A stretch of DNA of 64,000 bases from Dipteris shenzhenensis (GCA_047967505.1 CM106540.1), one strand, 5' to 3'; numbered from the stretch's first letter, positions 12,250 to 24,100 are shown. The notes: generated by a model from the letters alone, not told the origin. A program made the numbers and translations.

Positions 12250-13950
12250 TGCATCTCTCTAGGTGTTGGCAGGGTTGTCACTCTATGAATTTCACGGTGC
12301 AGATTAAAGCTTGTAAAGACTCAAGACTAGTATTTACCTAAATGGCCTAATGTTTGTGGCCTTGAATGCTCCCACTAAAGGTGAGACCACAACTCACGTT
12401 CTTTGCTCCAATGGCAATGAACTCTACAAAGATTGAAGTCTTCTTGGCATCACCACCCCTTTGTCTCATCATGCAATTGTGAGAAAATACTTACCAAGTG
12501 CTAAAAGTATGCCATACTTTTGGGTGCAACACATTTGAACCTTGCGACCAACAAGACAAACAAATTGGTTATTAACATGAGTATTGATTCTTGCAAGGTC
12601 TATAGCTTCTCCCCAAAAGCTTCCTCTAGTCTTCTCCATTCACGAGCATTACTAGCTTACCTCATCTCTTTTCTAGTTCTGTTAGCTTCTAAGAATGCAT
12701 GACAATAACTCTATTCTTCTCCATTCATAAGAATTATTAGCTAAGTGCAAGATGGTGGTACCGTCAACTCTTGTCCAGCAATGTTAGCTTTCATGTGCTT
12801 CTAAGAATTCATGATCATCATGGGAATGATATCAATATTGATACTATTGAATAGTAACGTCCATAAGAAGATTGTAGATATAGCTTTTTATTCTTTGCAA
12901 TGTGACTATCTAATGTCCATGCATTCTCAAAGTGATGCTTTGTCTTGATGGCCAATAGCCTGATGTTCTATCTTGATGCTTTGTCTTGATAGCTTGATGA
13001 AATTTGAAGTTACACCATCAATTACCATGAAAAAACACATGAAATGATCCAATTGGCTTCAACTTACATATACTAAAGATATGATCTCCTTAACTAGTAG
13101 AGCTTGGTGTCATTTGGGAATTCTTTTGAATACTTCTCCTTTTGGCTATAGCAACATTTTACTTTTCCACCAAAATTTATAGAATTCAAAATTCAAATGA
13201 AACCCCATGAACGTTGTTGATGTTGTGATCATGAATTGTAACTCCATCAAAACCGTCATGAATTTTTTAAATAAAAAATCCACTTGTCAAATAGGGGCTT
13301 CGCTTGCTTTCAGGAAGGCATGTCACCTTTTCTTCAGTGTGACAAATCCCTCCCCCTAAGCCACATTCACGTTTTTTGCATGTGGCGTTAGAGAGGGGAG
13401 AGGAGTGTGTGAGAGGCAAGAAGGAGTGTCTATGAGGTGATGAGGAGGTTGGAGTGATCTAAGCAGATACCATGGGAGAGGTAGAGGCAAAGGGAGTCAT
13501 AGAAGGCCATGAGGTAATCAATTGATCTTTAAATTCAATAGGCTTTTTTTTTTGTTTTTGTATTTCAACACTTTTTTGGGTGATTTTTATTATTTTATTC
13601 TCTTTTGTAGGATGTGACAACATATCTAAGAAAGTGAAGAGAGAATTTGTAACAATCATCTAATCCAAGTAATGAAGAACATGAAAGAGAGAGAAACATA
13701 GAGACACAATTGGCAAATGTTAGTTTTATTCCAAATTCCCAAGAAGACTTATTGGCACTTGCACATTCTATTATCCCTCTAGTTGCAAAACTAGTAAAGG
13801 GGCTTTAGGCTCATTACCTATGAGGGGAGAATTTTATTGTGATATTTTTAATGCGAGCTTTTTTTGAAATTTATCAAAGTTTGCAAGCTTTTTAAGAGTC
13901 TCATAAAAAAAGGCCTATTAATAAAAAAAGAACAAAGTAACTACTTATTC
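12250..13950. other. intergenic DNA, no gene supported
   Basis: Only short open frames without recognisable domains on either strand. A poly-T/pyrimidine stretch lies near 13542-13555. Confidence 0.5.
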
Positions 13951-13959
13951 TGCATCTAT

Positions 13960-14430
13960 GGATTTATCCTAGGAAATACCAAAGCAATTAGCAATTAGCA
14001 ATTCTATTGACTAAAAAAGACAAAGCTATTAATCCAAGTAATTTATGTTGCAAGTCAGCATCAAATGATATCATATCAAAAAATGAGCCATCACAATACC
14101 ATCAAATATGCATTGTGCATTCAAGTCTATGGATTGTTGCTAAGGCAACAAAGGTTTAATGAAACTTCAAGTAAGCATATGCCATTTTTCATGTAGTTTC
14201 TATTATTTGAAAAGGCCAAAAGAATTAATAAAATGTTCCACATCAAGAACATTGTGTTGACTCAAAACAACAAAATTTGAGCAATATGTATTGCATGTCG
14301 ATGCAAAAAATAGTGTCACACCAAAAAGTGGGCTATCATAACACCAACCAAATTTATATTTTGCATTCAATCCACAAAATTTATATTTTGCATTCAGGTG
14401 TATGGATTGATGTAGGTCGGCTAAGGACCC
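13960..14430. repeat. diverged tandem duplication, ~235-240 bp period
   Basis: The segments near 14040-14150 and 14280-14415 share GTTGCAAGTCAGCAT/ATTGCATGTCGATG, a CATCACAATACCATCAAAT-like word and TTGCATTCAAGTCTATGGATTG in the same order. Copy two carries a further internal duplication of AAATTTATATTTTGCATTCA. Confidence 0.55.
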
Positions 14431-14439
14431 AACGAAACA

Positions 14440-15143
14440 TTAGTGCTTAGTGGAAAGGGTTGTTTGATGAATAAGTATATGCTGATTTTGATCCAATCCC
14501 AGTAGACGGATGAAGATGTAATAGATATCTTTGCATGCTAGGTAAGGTTTTTGACCAAACTCTCTTTTTTGAAAATATGGACATGTACACATGGGTTTAG
14601 TCTTGATGTGCACATCAAAAGACATCCGAGCCTTCTCAGACCCTATTGTTCTCAAATGGAAAATACTGTGATGAAGAGGCTCCACTGTCGTTTCCCCCAT
14701 GACAACAACATGCATAGATTGAGCACTGGCTTTTTTTTTTTTGCAGCCTCCTTATACATGCCATGCCTCCATTTTGAGGTTCTTATCAATGTGTGTTGGG
14801 CTGGATTCCTTGGTGTTGATGCTGACCCTCTATGTGCATCACATAAATGTGTTGGCATTGGTGCCAATCCTTGAGGTACATTTGGTGTGCCCCAGTTCAC
14901 ATGGGCTTGATCCACTATATGCAATCTAAAACAAGCCTTGATGAGATTGCCTATCTCCTCACTTGTGATGTTCATTTCCACATCCACCATCCACACAGAT
15001 GGGTGTTCAGGAACATGCATGATATTATGACTTGCGTGCCATGTATGAGTTATATCATCATTACAAAACCACATCCATTGTGCTTTTGGTCCTCCTATCC
15101 CTAGATGCCACCGTTCAAAGTGGAAACAAGTGCCAAATATCAT
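14440..15143 (-). pseudogene. SWIM-type zinc-finger protein relic
   Basis: The downstream frame (14715-14440) contains CTCPYFQKREFGQKPY followed by ACKDIYYIFIRLLGLD. This is the SWIM pattern C-x-C...C-x-H, with the final ligand His replaced by Asp, and most resembles ZSWIM-like proteins whose SWIM is followed by a hydrophobic helix and LIHQ. The upstream frame (15143-14652) reads HPSVWMVDVEMNITSEEIGN and is probably the same gene, shifted near an A/T run at 14731-14743. SWIM domains bind DNA or protein in ubiquitin ligases and transposases; the original role cannot be told here. Confidence 0.45.
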
Positions 15144-15320
15144 GTATCAATGAGATGCTTCACATTTGTGGGCCATGATGATTCTCAAGCACCACTTAAT
15201 TCTCATTGTTTAAAACCTTTTGTCCCCACATGCTTTACAACTAGTCATAGTACTCATGAATTGGATGTAAGCTCTACTACCTTTTGTCCCCACATGCCCT
15301 ACTTGAATCTCTTGAGATCA

Positions 15321-15466
15321 TTCAAATGAACCTCCCTTTTATAGGTGAGGGTACTTACATCCATTTGCTTGCTCACATGTGGGATATCTCCTCCATGCCA
15401 TGTGGCAGCTTACCCTTTGCTCATACCTTTGCTCTACAAGTTCTCATGGCACCACAACTCTCAACA
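15321..15466 (-). repeat. partial 3' LTR of element E
   Basis: On the minus strand it begins TGTTGAGAGTTGTGG immediately after a purine tract. It matches the 5' LTR segment 18069-18209 almost perfectly. The R-U5 half expected next to SWIM-like DNA at 15320 is absent. Confidence 0.8.
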
Positions 15467-15650
15467 CCTCCCCTTGGTGCCATGATCCTGTGGCTACTGC
15501 AAGGTGGTCAGATGTGAGTTACAAATCCATCACCTCCCCTTAGTGCATACATTGCTACTTAAGGTGGTCAAGTGTGGCTTTTACATGTCAATACCTCCCC
15601 TGGGTGCTTTCATAGCTACTCTCAGGTGGTCAGGTTTGATTACAAAATAT
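15467..15650. repeat. three tandem copies of a polypurine-tract-containing ~62 bp unit
   Basis: Plus-strand CACCTCCCCTTGGTGC, CACCTCCCCTTAGTGC and TACCTCCCCTGGGTGC start near 15466, 15530 and 15591. Each is followed by GCTACT...AGGTGGTCA. On the element's sense strand each unit has an AGGGGAGG purine tract. Confidence 0.75.
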
Positions 15651-15679
15651 AGGCAAGGTTGGCAAGGTTTTTTTGTTTC

Positions 15680-16537
15680 TCAATACATTCCATTGATGTC
15701 ACCTTTTGGCTCATGGTTTGATGATGACTCCACGTAGTTGACTTGTTGATTCTTCAATCTGCAATCTTCTTCCTTGTGTCCCAGCTTCTTGCAATGGTGA
15801 CACTTTGGTTTGTTCTTCAATCTGCAGTCACTTTGATAGTGACCCATCCTTCCGCAATGGTAGCATTTCACTGATGTTTTACTGAATAGTGCTTGTTCTT
15901 CATTATAGCTATTGTGTGTTGATGTCGATGTTGATGTCGATGCCTTCAACTCTCTTTCTTTTTCGAGAAGAGAGGATACACATTCTTCAAACTTTGGATC
16001 TGGCAAATTCTTCAAAGTGGTTGTCAATGCACTATACTCTGCAGGCATGCTTTTAAGGAGAATTGCAAGTGCATCTTTCTCTCCTACTTTTGCATTTATG
16101 CCCTCTAGTTGAGTCATAATGCTTTTGATTTTGTTGACAAATTGTGCCATGGATTCATTGAAGCCCATGTGCATACCATAGAATTCAATCTTAAGATGGA
16201 TTTCTTGGTTTTTGGCTTTTGCACCAAACACTGTGTTCAACTCATCCCATGCATCCTTGGCATGATCTTTAGAGTCTATATGATGAATTATGTTTGGACC
16301 CAAGTGCAATCCGATGAGTGATAGTGCTGCTTCATCTTTTTCCTTCCAAGCATCATTTTGTGCAGTGGGTATGTCTTCTTTTACAATCTTCCAAAGCTTT
16401 TGGTGCATCAAAAGATATCTCATTTGTGTAGACCATGTGTGAAATCCATCCCCGGTGAACTTCTCAACAGTTGGTGTGTGGATTGCCATTGCAAAGGTCT
16501 TACCAGTTGAAGATACATTCAAATCTGGTAGTGTCAA
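15680..16537 (-). CDS. copia gag polyprotein with two zinc knuckles (element E)
   Basis: An uninterrupted 285-residue frame. The N-terminus has VEKFTGDGFHTWSTQMRYLL, the usual copia gag start. The UBN2-like middle has AKDAWDELNTVFGAK and QFVNKIKSIMTQLEG. Two CCHC knuckles follow near residues 224-260: CYHCGRMGHYQSDC and CHHCKKLGHKEEDC. A serine/threonine run (STSTSTST) lies before the first knuckle. It would package element RNA in virus-like particles. The start Met is the first in frame, after a leader with many stops. It is one of the few intact frames in the window, which suggests recent activity or mobilisation in trans. Confidence 0.85.
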   Translation of the reverse strand: MTLPDLNVSSTGKTFAMAIHTPTVEKFTGDGFHTWSTQMRYLLMHQKLWKIVKEDIPTAQNDAWKEKDEAALSLIGLHLGPNIIHHIDSKDHAKDAWDELNTVFGAKAKNQEIHLKIEFYGMHMGFNESMAQFVNKIKSIMTQLEGINAKVGEKDALAILLKSMPAEYSALTTTLKNLPDPKFEECVSSLLEKERELKASTSTSTSTHNSYNEEQALFSKTSVKCYHCGRMGHYQSDCRLKNKPKCHHCKKLGHKEEDCRLKNQQVNYVESSSNHEPKGDINGMY

Positions 16538-17854
16538 ATTGCATACAATGATTCTGACATGACAGGCGCGTAGAGCTCAAAAAGACGATCACTTTTCCTT
16601 TTTGGAGCTTGTACAAATTCTTCCTGGATTGGAAGTTATGGCTTGTCGAAGGTTCTATGAAGAAGAGGGGGGCCTTTGCTAATGTGGCACAGGGATTCAC
16701 ATGCAGAATTCCATACTGTGCTTAGCAGGGGCTCAGTGCTTAGGTGGCACTGTGTTGACTAAACCATTGACTTAACCCAGCTTAAAAAAAAACTTGACTA
16801 GTGAGTTAACATAACCAGACGTACTCAACCAAGGTTATAGACACTCAACCATGGTTAGTTTCTATCTTGCCACGTGTCATTTTGTGGTGAGACCTTGGAG
16901 AAGAAAGAAAGAAGAGCATGGAGCCTTCTGCGACGATGGCGACGGAGGAGCTCAGGAGCAAGGCTGGTCGACAGTTCGAGGCGCCGAAAATTGCAAGGCC
17001 TCTCAGGTTTGGAGTGTCTTCATCGGCTTCAGTGGTCGTTGCATGGTGCTCACGGAAGCCCAAATGCTATGGATGGAGAAGCTTACGTCGAATGGTTGAG
17101 AGTTGCTCGTCTGCTGGACTTCAGTTGGATCACTCCTGTCCAAAGGCGCTCGACTGGTTGTGTGGAGGACGGTGGGCTTTATTCGTCAACTACAATAGAG
17201 GCAGCTCGTGGCAACCGTTTAGATCTATAGCAGTAGCGAGATGAGGCATTGTTGGTCAGCGTGCATGAAGGCCGAGGCTGCCTGGGCTTAGAGCCATGAC
17301 AGAGTTATAGGAGCTTGTAGATCACAATTCGTCGTGGCCTTGGAGGCCCGTAGCTAAGTGCAGTCCGTCGGTGGAAGAAGCTTGCTAATTGCGCTGAAGG
17401 AGGTTTGTCGTCAATGGAGGCAGAAGAAGAAGGAACCACCTATGCGCTAGAGGTTGTAGCTGTGCTGCTGAAGATGCAGGTGTAGAGCAGCCGCTTGCTA
17501 CTGTTGGAGAGAGCCGCCATGAGCGGTGGAACGTTACCTCCCATCCTGTCTTGTAACAAAGACTCAAGCTTGGAGGCTTGTTGATAGAGTCGGCAGCCAC
17601 TTTCAGAGAAGGGAGAGCCAAGCTCTCTGTTAACTCACAACAAAATGCTCACAAACCACTCACATTCTCTCATACTCTACCAAAAATTAAACAAGGATAA
17701 TCTCTCTCTCTCTCTCAAACACCCAATGGACGGAATTCTTTCACAAGAAGAATGAATCTAGATCTCTCTCACAACTCAAGAAACACTCTAAAGAACTCTC
17801 TAGATCTAAAACTAATCTAACATTCTGAAACTAATCTAGGAGAACTAGACCTAA
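16538..17854 (-). other. leader of element E, includes a GC-richer block
   Basis: Non-coding leader between PBS and gag. The block 16850-17640 is richer in G and C than its surroundings, with short open frames on both strands but no recognisable domain. A segment near 16570-16640 (CTTTTTGGAGC...TTCTTCCTGGAT) matches in reverse complement the leader of copia G near 46280-46340. Confidence 0.5.
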
Positions 17855-17866
17855 GCTCTGATACCA
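17855..17866 (-). other. primer-binding site of element E
   Basis: Plus-strand GCTCTGATACCA, complement of TGGTATCAGAGC, is directly adjacent to the LTR edge TGACAAAG at 17867. Confidence 0.88.
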
Positions 17867-18209
17867 TGACAAAGTGAGGATCGTACTCTCCTAGTCACTA
17901 AGACAACATTCTAATACAACACTTATCTAAGGAGGATGCAACCTAAGTGCAAAGATGATGAAGAGAGTGCTCATGACATGTATCTCAAGTCAATTAGGTT
18001 CCAAGATAGATTAGCTTGGACTCATAAAGAGAATCTTGAGATAGTGCAAAGCGCTTGATTGATATTACTTCAAATGAACCTCCCTTTTATAGGTGAGGGT
18101 ACTTACATCCATTTGCTTGCTCACATGTGGGATATCTCCTCCATGCCATGTGGCAGCTTACCCTTTGCTCATACCTTTGCTCTACAAGTGCTCATGGCAC
18201 CACAACTCT
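17867..18209 (-). repeat. 5' LTR of element E, outer tip missing
   Basis: The inner edge TGACAAAGTGAGG abuts the PBS. The outer part matches the 3' LTR to 18209 but lacks the final CAACA found at 15462-15466. The full LTR would be about 348 bp. Confidence 0.78.
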
Positions 18210-18892
18210 TTTATGTTCTTGCTGGATACATTTAGCCAAAGCAAAGCAAAAATTGCATTCAGAGTATCCAAACATTCATTATCATAAGGTTTGTAACTAC
18301 AAAGTATTTGCAGGCTCAACAAATGAGAAAGACAAGCTTCTTGACTTTGATATAATAATGATAATGATTACAATGAAGCTATGATCATGATAGATCAAGT
18401 TTGTATATAATGAGATTATAATTATTTTCAATGAAGATTGAAAGATTGCAAATCTTGAATTTAAGGCTTCATTAATGGCAAAGATTAAGACTCCATTAAT
18501 GGCAGAGATTGGCATATCCTTGCCATTAGAGAGAGGAAAAGGTCGCCAAGTGATATGTTGAGAGGATATGATAATCTATTTCAGATTGCTTCTTGAACAT
18601 GTGAAAGCTTAATAGAGAGTGTTTTCACAAACTTGTGGGAAGAGCAACAGGTGAAAGAACAGAAGAAAGCAAGTGCTCGCATTGAGCTTTCTCTCACCAA
18701 ATCCAAGAGTAAAGAGGTTGTGCATATGAGGTCATTGGCAAAGGACATGAGGCCATCCCTATGGAAGAGCATGCAAGGAACCTGCAATGGATCACTACTA
18801 CACAAAGGTCCTATTCCAACGCTTAAGGACAGATCATTAGCGTGCCTCGCATGCACTAATCATTGATAATCAAAGCAGGATTCGTTAACTGT

Positions 18893-19035
18893 CACTATAT
18901 AGCGACTTTAGGCAAACATCGCTATATAGTGACATTTAAAGAGCGTCGCTATATAGCGAAACTTATTAGACTTGTAAATGATCGCTATATAGTGACACTT
19001 ATTAGACTTGTGAATGGTCGTTATATAGCGACACT
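18893..19035. repeat. CACTA terminus with five palindromic subterminal motifs
   Basis: CACTATATAGCGAC (18893), CGCTATATAGTGAC (~18929), CGCTATATAGCGAA (~18953), CGCTATATAGTGAC (~18980) and CGTTATATAGCGAC (~19018) are near-identical palindromes. Such arrays next to a CACTA tip are the known binding sites of the element's own transposase accessory protein. Confidence 0.75.
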
Positions 19036-19229
19036 GAGACAGTTTCCTATAGCAACATTTTACAGAGAGTGTTTTTTCTCATACCGACCTTAAAAGATAG
19101 TTTTTCCCAATGAAATATTTTTTTTCCTTTTCATATATGTTTGATCCTTTGAGAGAATAAAAGTACAAGAGAATGTACATCAAGCCTTTGAAGCTCATAT
19201 ATTCATGTCCAAGTTTGAGATGAAAAATA

Positions 19230-19910
19230 TCAATGAAGAGCATTTACATCAACGGCTTCATCCTGAGCCAAGTCTAATGCACCAAACAACTCTATCTCTA
19301 ACTCTATACCGAGTTGATCTCCTATATCATCATTGTACTCTAGCATCGTACGTTCACCTAAGAGTACTTGATCATCTTCTTCAATAAAGTGTGGTGATTC
19401 TTGATGATCGTCATCTTCTTCCTCAATATCGTGATCTCCATCTTCCTCCCGTAAGATGTCATTATGCGCATCTTCCTCTTGGCTCATATTGTGACCTTCA
19501 TCTTCTTCCCACTAGATCCATTTGGATCAATTGGATCCGGCATTGGTAGTGGCATCTCCATATCCACATCTCTATCTTCAAAAATTTGCTTACTTCGTGG
19601 TGCAACTTGGATCACGTACCACCATCTTGGATCAGAACGATTCCAATGAAAAACCACCTATATTAAAGATGGGTGCCAAATGCCATCAATTACATATATG
19701 AAATTATGCTTAAGTACATGTATCAATGGATCCTTAAAAACGAAAGCTTCGATTAATTAAATCATTAGTATGCACCTGCTCACAATGCTAGAGAAGAACA
19801 AAAGTATCACTTTCATCAGTCCAAAGTTTGGTGGAGTCTATTGCAAAGAAACTGCTCTATTGTCTTTTCTCACTATCGCATGGGGACCGTTGTAAATAGT
19901 TCTAAACCAT
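19230..19910 (-). pseudogene. CACTA transposase C-terminal part, DUF4216-like
   Basis: Across a stop and a frameshift the minus strand reads IFDVKWFRTIYNGPH, IDSTKLWTDESDTFVLL, HCEQ and DPRWWYVIQVAPR. This order (V/F-D-V-K-W-F ... D-x-F-V-L ... W-x-V-V) is that of the DUF4216 domain downstream of DUF4218 in CACTA proteins. An acidic tail (REEDGDHDIEEEDDDHQESP) follows to 19230. The region is interrupted, so no product is expected. Confidence 0.7.
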
Positions 19911-20280
19911 TTTACATCAAAAATAAAAATACTAAATCATCTAAAATCAATTTCATAGATTTTGCGTATGGTTCCACAATAATCCAACTGTGAGGAGAGA
20001 AGATTGGTATCCGAAGCACTTGCTCAGCTATCTTGTGTGAAGTTAGCCATGACTCCACAATCATACGTGACACACTTTGAATCGATGCGTTCCACATGAA
20101 AATGCCATCCATATGACCATAATGCACTATACTTTTTATACTGCAAAAGAGCATCATTAAAACAATGAAGATGCATCTATTTTATAGCGTATATTGCCAC
20201 AAATAATTACTTAATTATGTTAAGAGGTAAGAAACTTACATGCATCATACATCCAGATGATAACTCTCACTCACGCTCGT

Positions 20281-20820
20281 TTATTGTCTCTCCATCGCAT
20301 TCGGCTTTACGTAGAGCCAGTTGTAGCTAATCAAGTGCATGTGAGTAGGGAGAAGGGCGAGATCCCGTGGATACGGTTGCGATTGCCTGTACATTACTCT
20401 GAATCTCGTCCTTGCATTTATTCTTTCTGCTTTGGCCGCTTCATATCTCTCAATTAACTTTTGCATCTCCTTGCTGTTGAGGATACAAAACTTATTGAAT
20501 TTCTCCATTTGCTCTTCGCTCATCTTTCTTTCAATCCCTTTTCCTTGGGGAACCTCGCCAATGATGCGATAATCATCCTTGTTATGCCAAGCTTTCGGCA
20601 TATCGAGATCCATGGATACAAGAAACTCCGTGATATATACTAATGACTCTTGCACAAGCCATCCCTCTGCCATGCTTGCTTCTGGTCTTGCTCTTTGTCT
20701 TACAAGTCCCTTCAAAGTTTTCATAAACCGCTCAAGAAAAAACATCCACTGACTATGAACGGTACCTGTAATCGCCACCTCATCAACTATGTGCACAAGC
20801 AAGTGCACTTGAGTTGTCAT
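20281..20820 (-). pseudogene. CACTA transposase DUF4218 domain, severed from its 5' part
   Basis: Reads VHLLVHIVDEV, GTVHSQWMFFLERFMKTLKG and RPEASMAEGWLVQESLVYI, which match the conserved VHL..EV...GPVHYRWMYPFER...RPEGSIAEGY core of DUF4218. The residues just before it (EAVCLLEKHFPS) are found at 25790-25915, on the far side of the copia B insertion. The frame itself is open for 179 residues. Confidence 0.85.
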
Positions 20821-20822
20821 AA

Positions 20823-20827
20823 TGCTC
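20823..20827. other. target-site duplication of copia B (left copy)
   Basis: TGCTC precedes the LTR at 20828 and recurs exactly at 25786-25790 after the other LTR. Confidence 0.95.
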
Positions 20828-21179
20828 TGTTAAGATAGTGGGAGAGAAGGAAGGAGTCTCACTTGCGGCTTTCTCACATACACAATGAGGGAATATACAC
20901 AAAGGTGGAGGCTGAAAACAGTTTTCCTCTTCTTAGCTGTGAAAGCCAAAAGAACTCTAGTACAAAGAAATAGAAGAACCCTATATGAGGGTCTCAAACC
21001 AAACTCAACTAACTAAGGTGGTGTACTAACTGAGCCACGAACTAGAGTACATAAGGATAGCTGTCATCCAGCTATTATTCATGGGCGGTGTACCAACCGC
21101 ATCTGTAGCTAACAAGTCGATGACATAAATGCACAATGGTCACCCCAGCATATCACGAGTGGAGCTCGATATCTCAACA
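20828..21179 (-). repeat. 3' LTR of copia B (352 bp)
   Basis: TGTTAAGATAG...CTCAACA on the plus strand, with the same ends as the 5' LTR at 25434-25785. It is preceded on the sense strand by a CTCGAGGGGGAG polypurine tract. Confidence 0.95.
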
Positions 21180-21182
21180 CTC

Positions 21183-24100
21183 CCCCTCGAGCTCAATCCC
21201 AATTCCTGCACACCAAGCAGGTGTCTGAACTTGCACAGCTTCTCTGCACCCAATGCCTTCGTGAATATGTCAGCTACCTGATCCTCTGTGCTGACATAAA
21301 CTAGATCAATAAGACCTAGTAAAACCTTCTCCTGCACATAGTGATAATGCACCTCAATGTGCTTTGTTCTAGCATGATAGACTAGGTTATTTGCCAAGTA
21401 TATACTGCTCATGTTGTCACAATAAATGACAACTGGCCCATCTGTAGACTGATTCATATCATAAAGTAGCTTATGCAACCAAGCTACCTCACATGCAGCC
21501 ATTGCTGCACCCCTATACTCATCCTCTGTGCTTGACAAGGCAACTGTAGGCTGTTTCTTGCTGCTCCAAGTGATTGCACCACTCCCAAAAGAGAACACAT
21601 ATCCATTGGTAGATCATCTATCAGAAATACTACTAGCCCAATCAGCATCAGTGTATCCATGCAACTGTATCTGAACCCCAGCCTCATAAAATAGTCCATA
21701 CTGCAATGTGGACTTCACATACATGAGTATGCATCTAGCCGCATCCAAATGCAGTTTCCTTGGAGCCTGCATAAATTGACTTACCAATCCAACAGCATAG
21801 CTCAAATCTGGCCTGGTAATAGTCATATAAATCAAACTTCCTACTATGCATCTGTACATAGTAGGGTCATCTAGAAGCTCACCTGCATATGTGCTCAGCT
21901 TCACATTCTGCTCCAAAGGAACTAAAATAGGCTTATAGCCTGTCATCCCATATTTGGACAGCATGTCCAATCCATACTGCCTCTATAAGAGCCGTATCCC
22001 ACTTGGTGATCTAATCACCTCAATGCCTAAGAAATAACGCAGCTCTCCTAAATCCTTCATCTCAAACTTCTGCTTCAATAGCATTTTCACATGAAGGATA
22101 TCTTCATCACTATCACGTGTGATGATTAAATCATCAACATAAATGACAAGCAACATAATACCTTTCTTTATTTTTCTCATATGAAGAGAGAAATCTACCT
22201 TGGAAATCTGAAAGCCAATAGTGACAAGATACTGTCCTATCTTGTCAGACCATGCTCTAGGTGCTTGCTTCAAGCCATACAAGGCTTTCTTCAACCTGCA
22301 AACAAACTCAGGATGAACAGCATGAACATAACCTGGTGGCTGCTCCATAAAGACCTCTTCTTGCAAATCACCATGCAAGAAGGCATTCTTTACATCCATC
22401 TGATGTAAAGACCATCCCTTTGATGCAGCCATAGCAATGACTGCTCTTATGGTTGCCATCCTTGCAACTGGACTGAATGTTTCTTCATAATCAATGCCAT
22501 TTGTCTGTGCATACCCCTTGACAACTAATCTTGCCATCTATCTGTTCACAGAACCATCTGCATTGTGCTTCACCTTATAAACCCACTTACAGCCAATTGC
22601 ATTCTTGTCTTTAGGTAAAGGCACCAATTCCCATGTAGCATTTGCTTCCAAGGCATCCATGGCTTTCTCCCATTTTTCTTTTCCCATGGCTTGCTCAAAA
22701 GAAGTGGGTTCTGGTTCCTGTATCACTTTGACCATATAGGCATAGTGAATGGCTGTAAATCCATCATATTTCAGCCTATCCATAGGATACTTGACTCTGG
22801 TAGACCTGTGCAAAATAGGCTCACTACCAGGTGCTCTCAAAACATCCCTGGTCTTCCTTACTCCAAGTGTAACAACAGAAGGAATACCCAACTCATCATC
22901 AATGCTCTGTTCTGAGCCACTGGGTTCACCATCCACATAAGAGTGACCTGCATTCACATCAAACATGGGCTGATCTACCTTCTCTTTTCCTTTTCGTGAT
23001 ACCTGCATACCACTATCTGCATTGCTTTGAGGAGATTCTCCTGATCTCAATCTGCCTATCCATGGCGAAGTATGTGAACCACTGATAGAGGACACTCTAG
23101 GTCCACTAATATTTTGTGATTGCTACTGTGACTTCTGTGCAGCATTACCATTTTGTGCATCTACATCATCAATCACATTTACTGGTTTATACCAGCTACT
23201 CATCTCATCAAAAACAACATCTTTGCTCACTGTAAACTTACGAGTAGAAGGGTTATAGCATCTATACCCTTTTTGCTGCAGAGAATAACCAATAAAGATG
23301 CACTTCTCAGCTTTTGGATCCATCTTGGACCTCAACTCATCTAGCACATGAACATAGGCAATGGAAGCAAAAATTTTCAAATGAGAAATATCTGGTTTCC
23401 TACTAGTATACATCTCCTCTGGCATCATGCCATGTATTGCAGTGGGAGTCCTGTTCATTATGTAAACTGCTGTAGCAACTGCTTCAGCCCAATAATAATC
23501 TGGTAGGTCTTTTTCATTTAACATGGCCCGAGATACCGCTCCAATATGCCTGTTTTTCCTTTCTGCAAGTCCATTTTGCTGTGGGGTATGACTGCATGAA
23601 TATTACTGCTTTATGCCATGCTCTTGCAAGAACCTTGGAAACTCATTTGAGAGGTACTCTCCCCCTCCATCTGACCCTAGGCATTTTATTTGTAGGCTTG
23701 TTTCTTTTTCAACCATAGCTTTAAAAGCTTTGAAATGCCCAAACACTTCACTTTTCTTTTTCATAAAATACACCCAAACTTTTCTACTGTAGTCATCAAT
23801 AAAAGTGACAAAATAATGATAGCCTCCAATAGATGCAGCCATGTGGTTTGATGCACCTGAGTCAACATACCACACATCATTACTTTCTTCTGCACTTGTC
23901 ACAGAATTGGTCATGTGCTGCACCATAAAAAAATGCTCATTTCTGTCATCATCCTGTCTACTAGACGATGCATAATTGCCTTGCTGCAATTTTCCATTCA
24001 TAATGTCATTCTGCTTTTTGTAGTAGTCTTTAGCCATATGACCCATTTTACCACAATAGTAGCATTCAACATTGCTGTTTGCATTTTGGCCTCTCTACCA

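Larger units (their letters stand above)
15321..18209 (-). mobile_element. gag-only copia element E with two partial LTRs
   Basis: Minus-strand order: 5' LTR (17867-18209), PBS (17855-17866), leader (16538-17854), gag (15680-16537), polypurine-like tracts, then a 3' LTR of which only 15321-15466 remains. The two LTRs share 141 bp (15321-15461 and 18069-18209) with one difference noticed. No protease, integrase or RT lies between gag and the 3' LTR, so the element is non-autonomous or internally deleted. Confidence 0.8.

Noticed and set aside
16851-17244. Trp/Arg-rich frames in the leader of element E, considered as captured host-gene sequence
   Set aside because: No domain is recognisable in any frame and element F has a similar leader, so leader sequence is the simpler reading.
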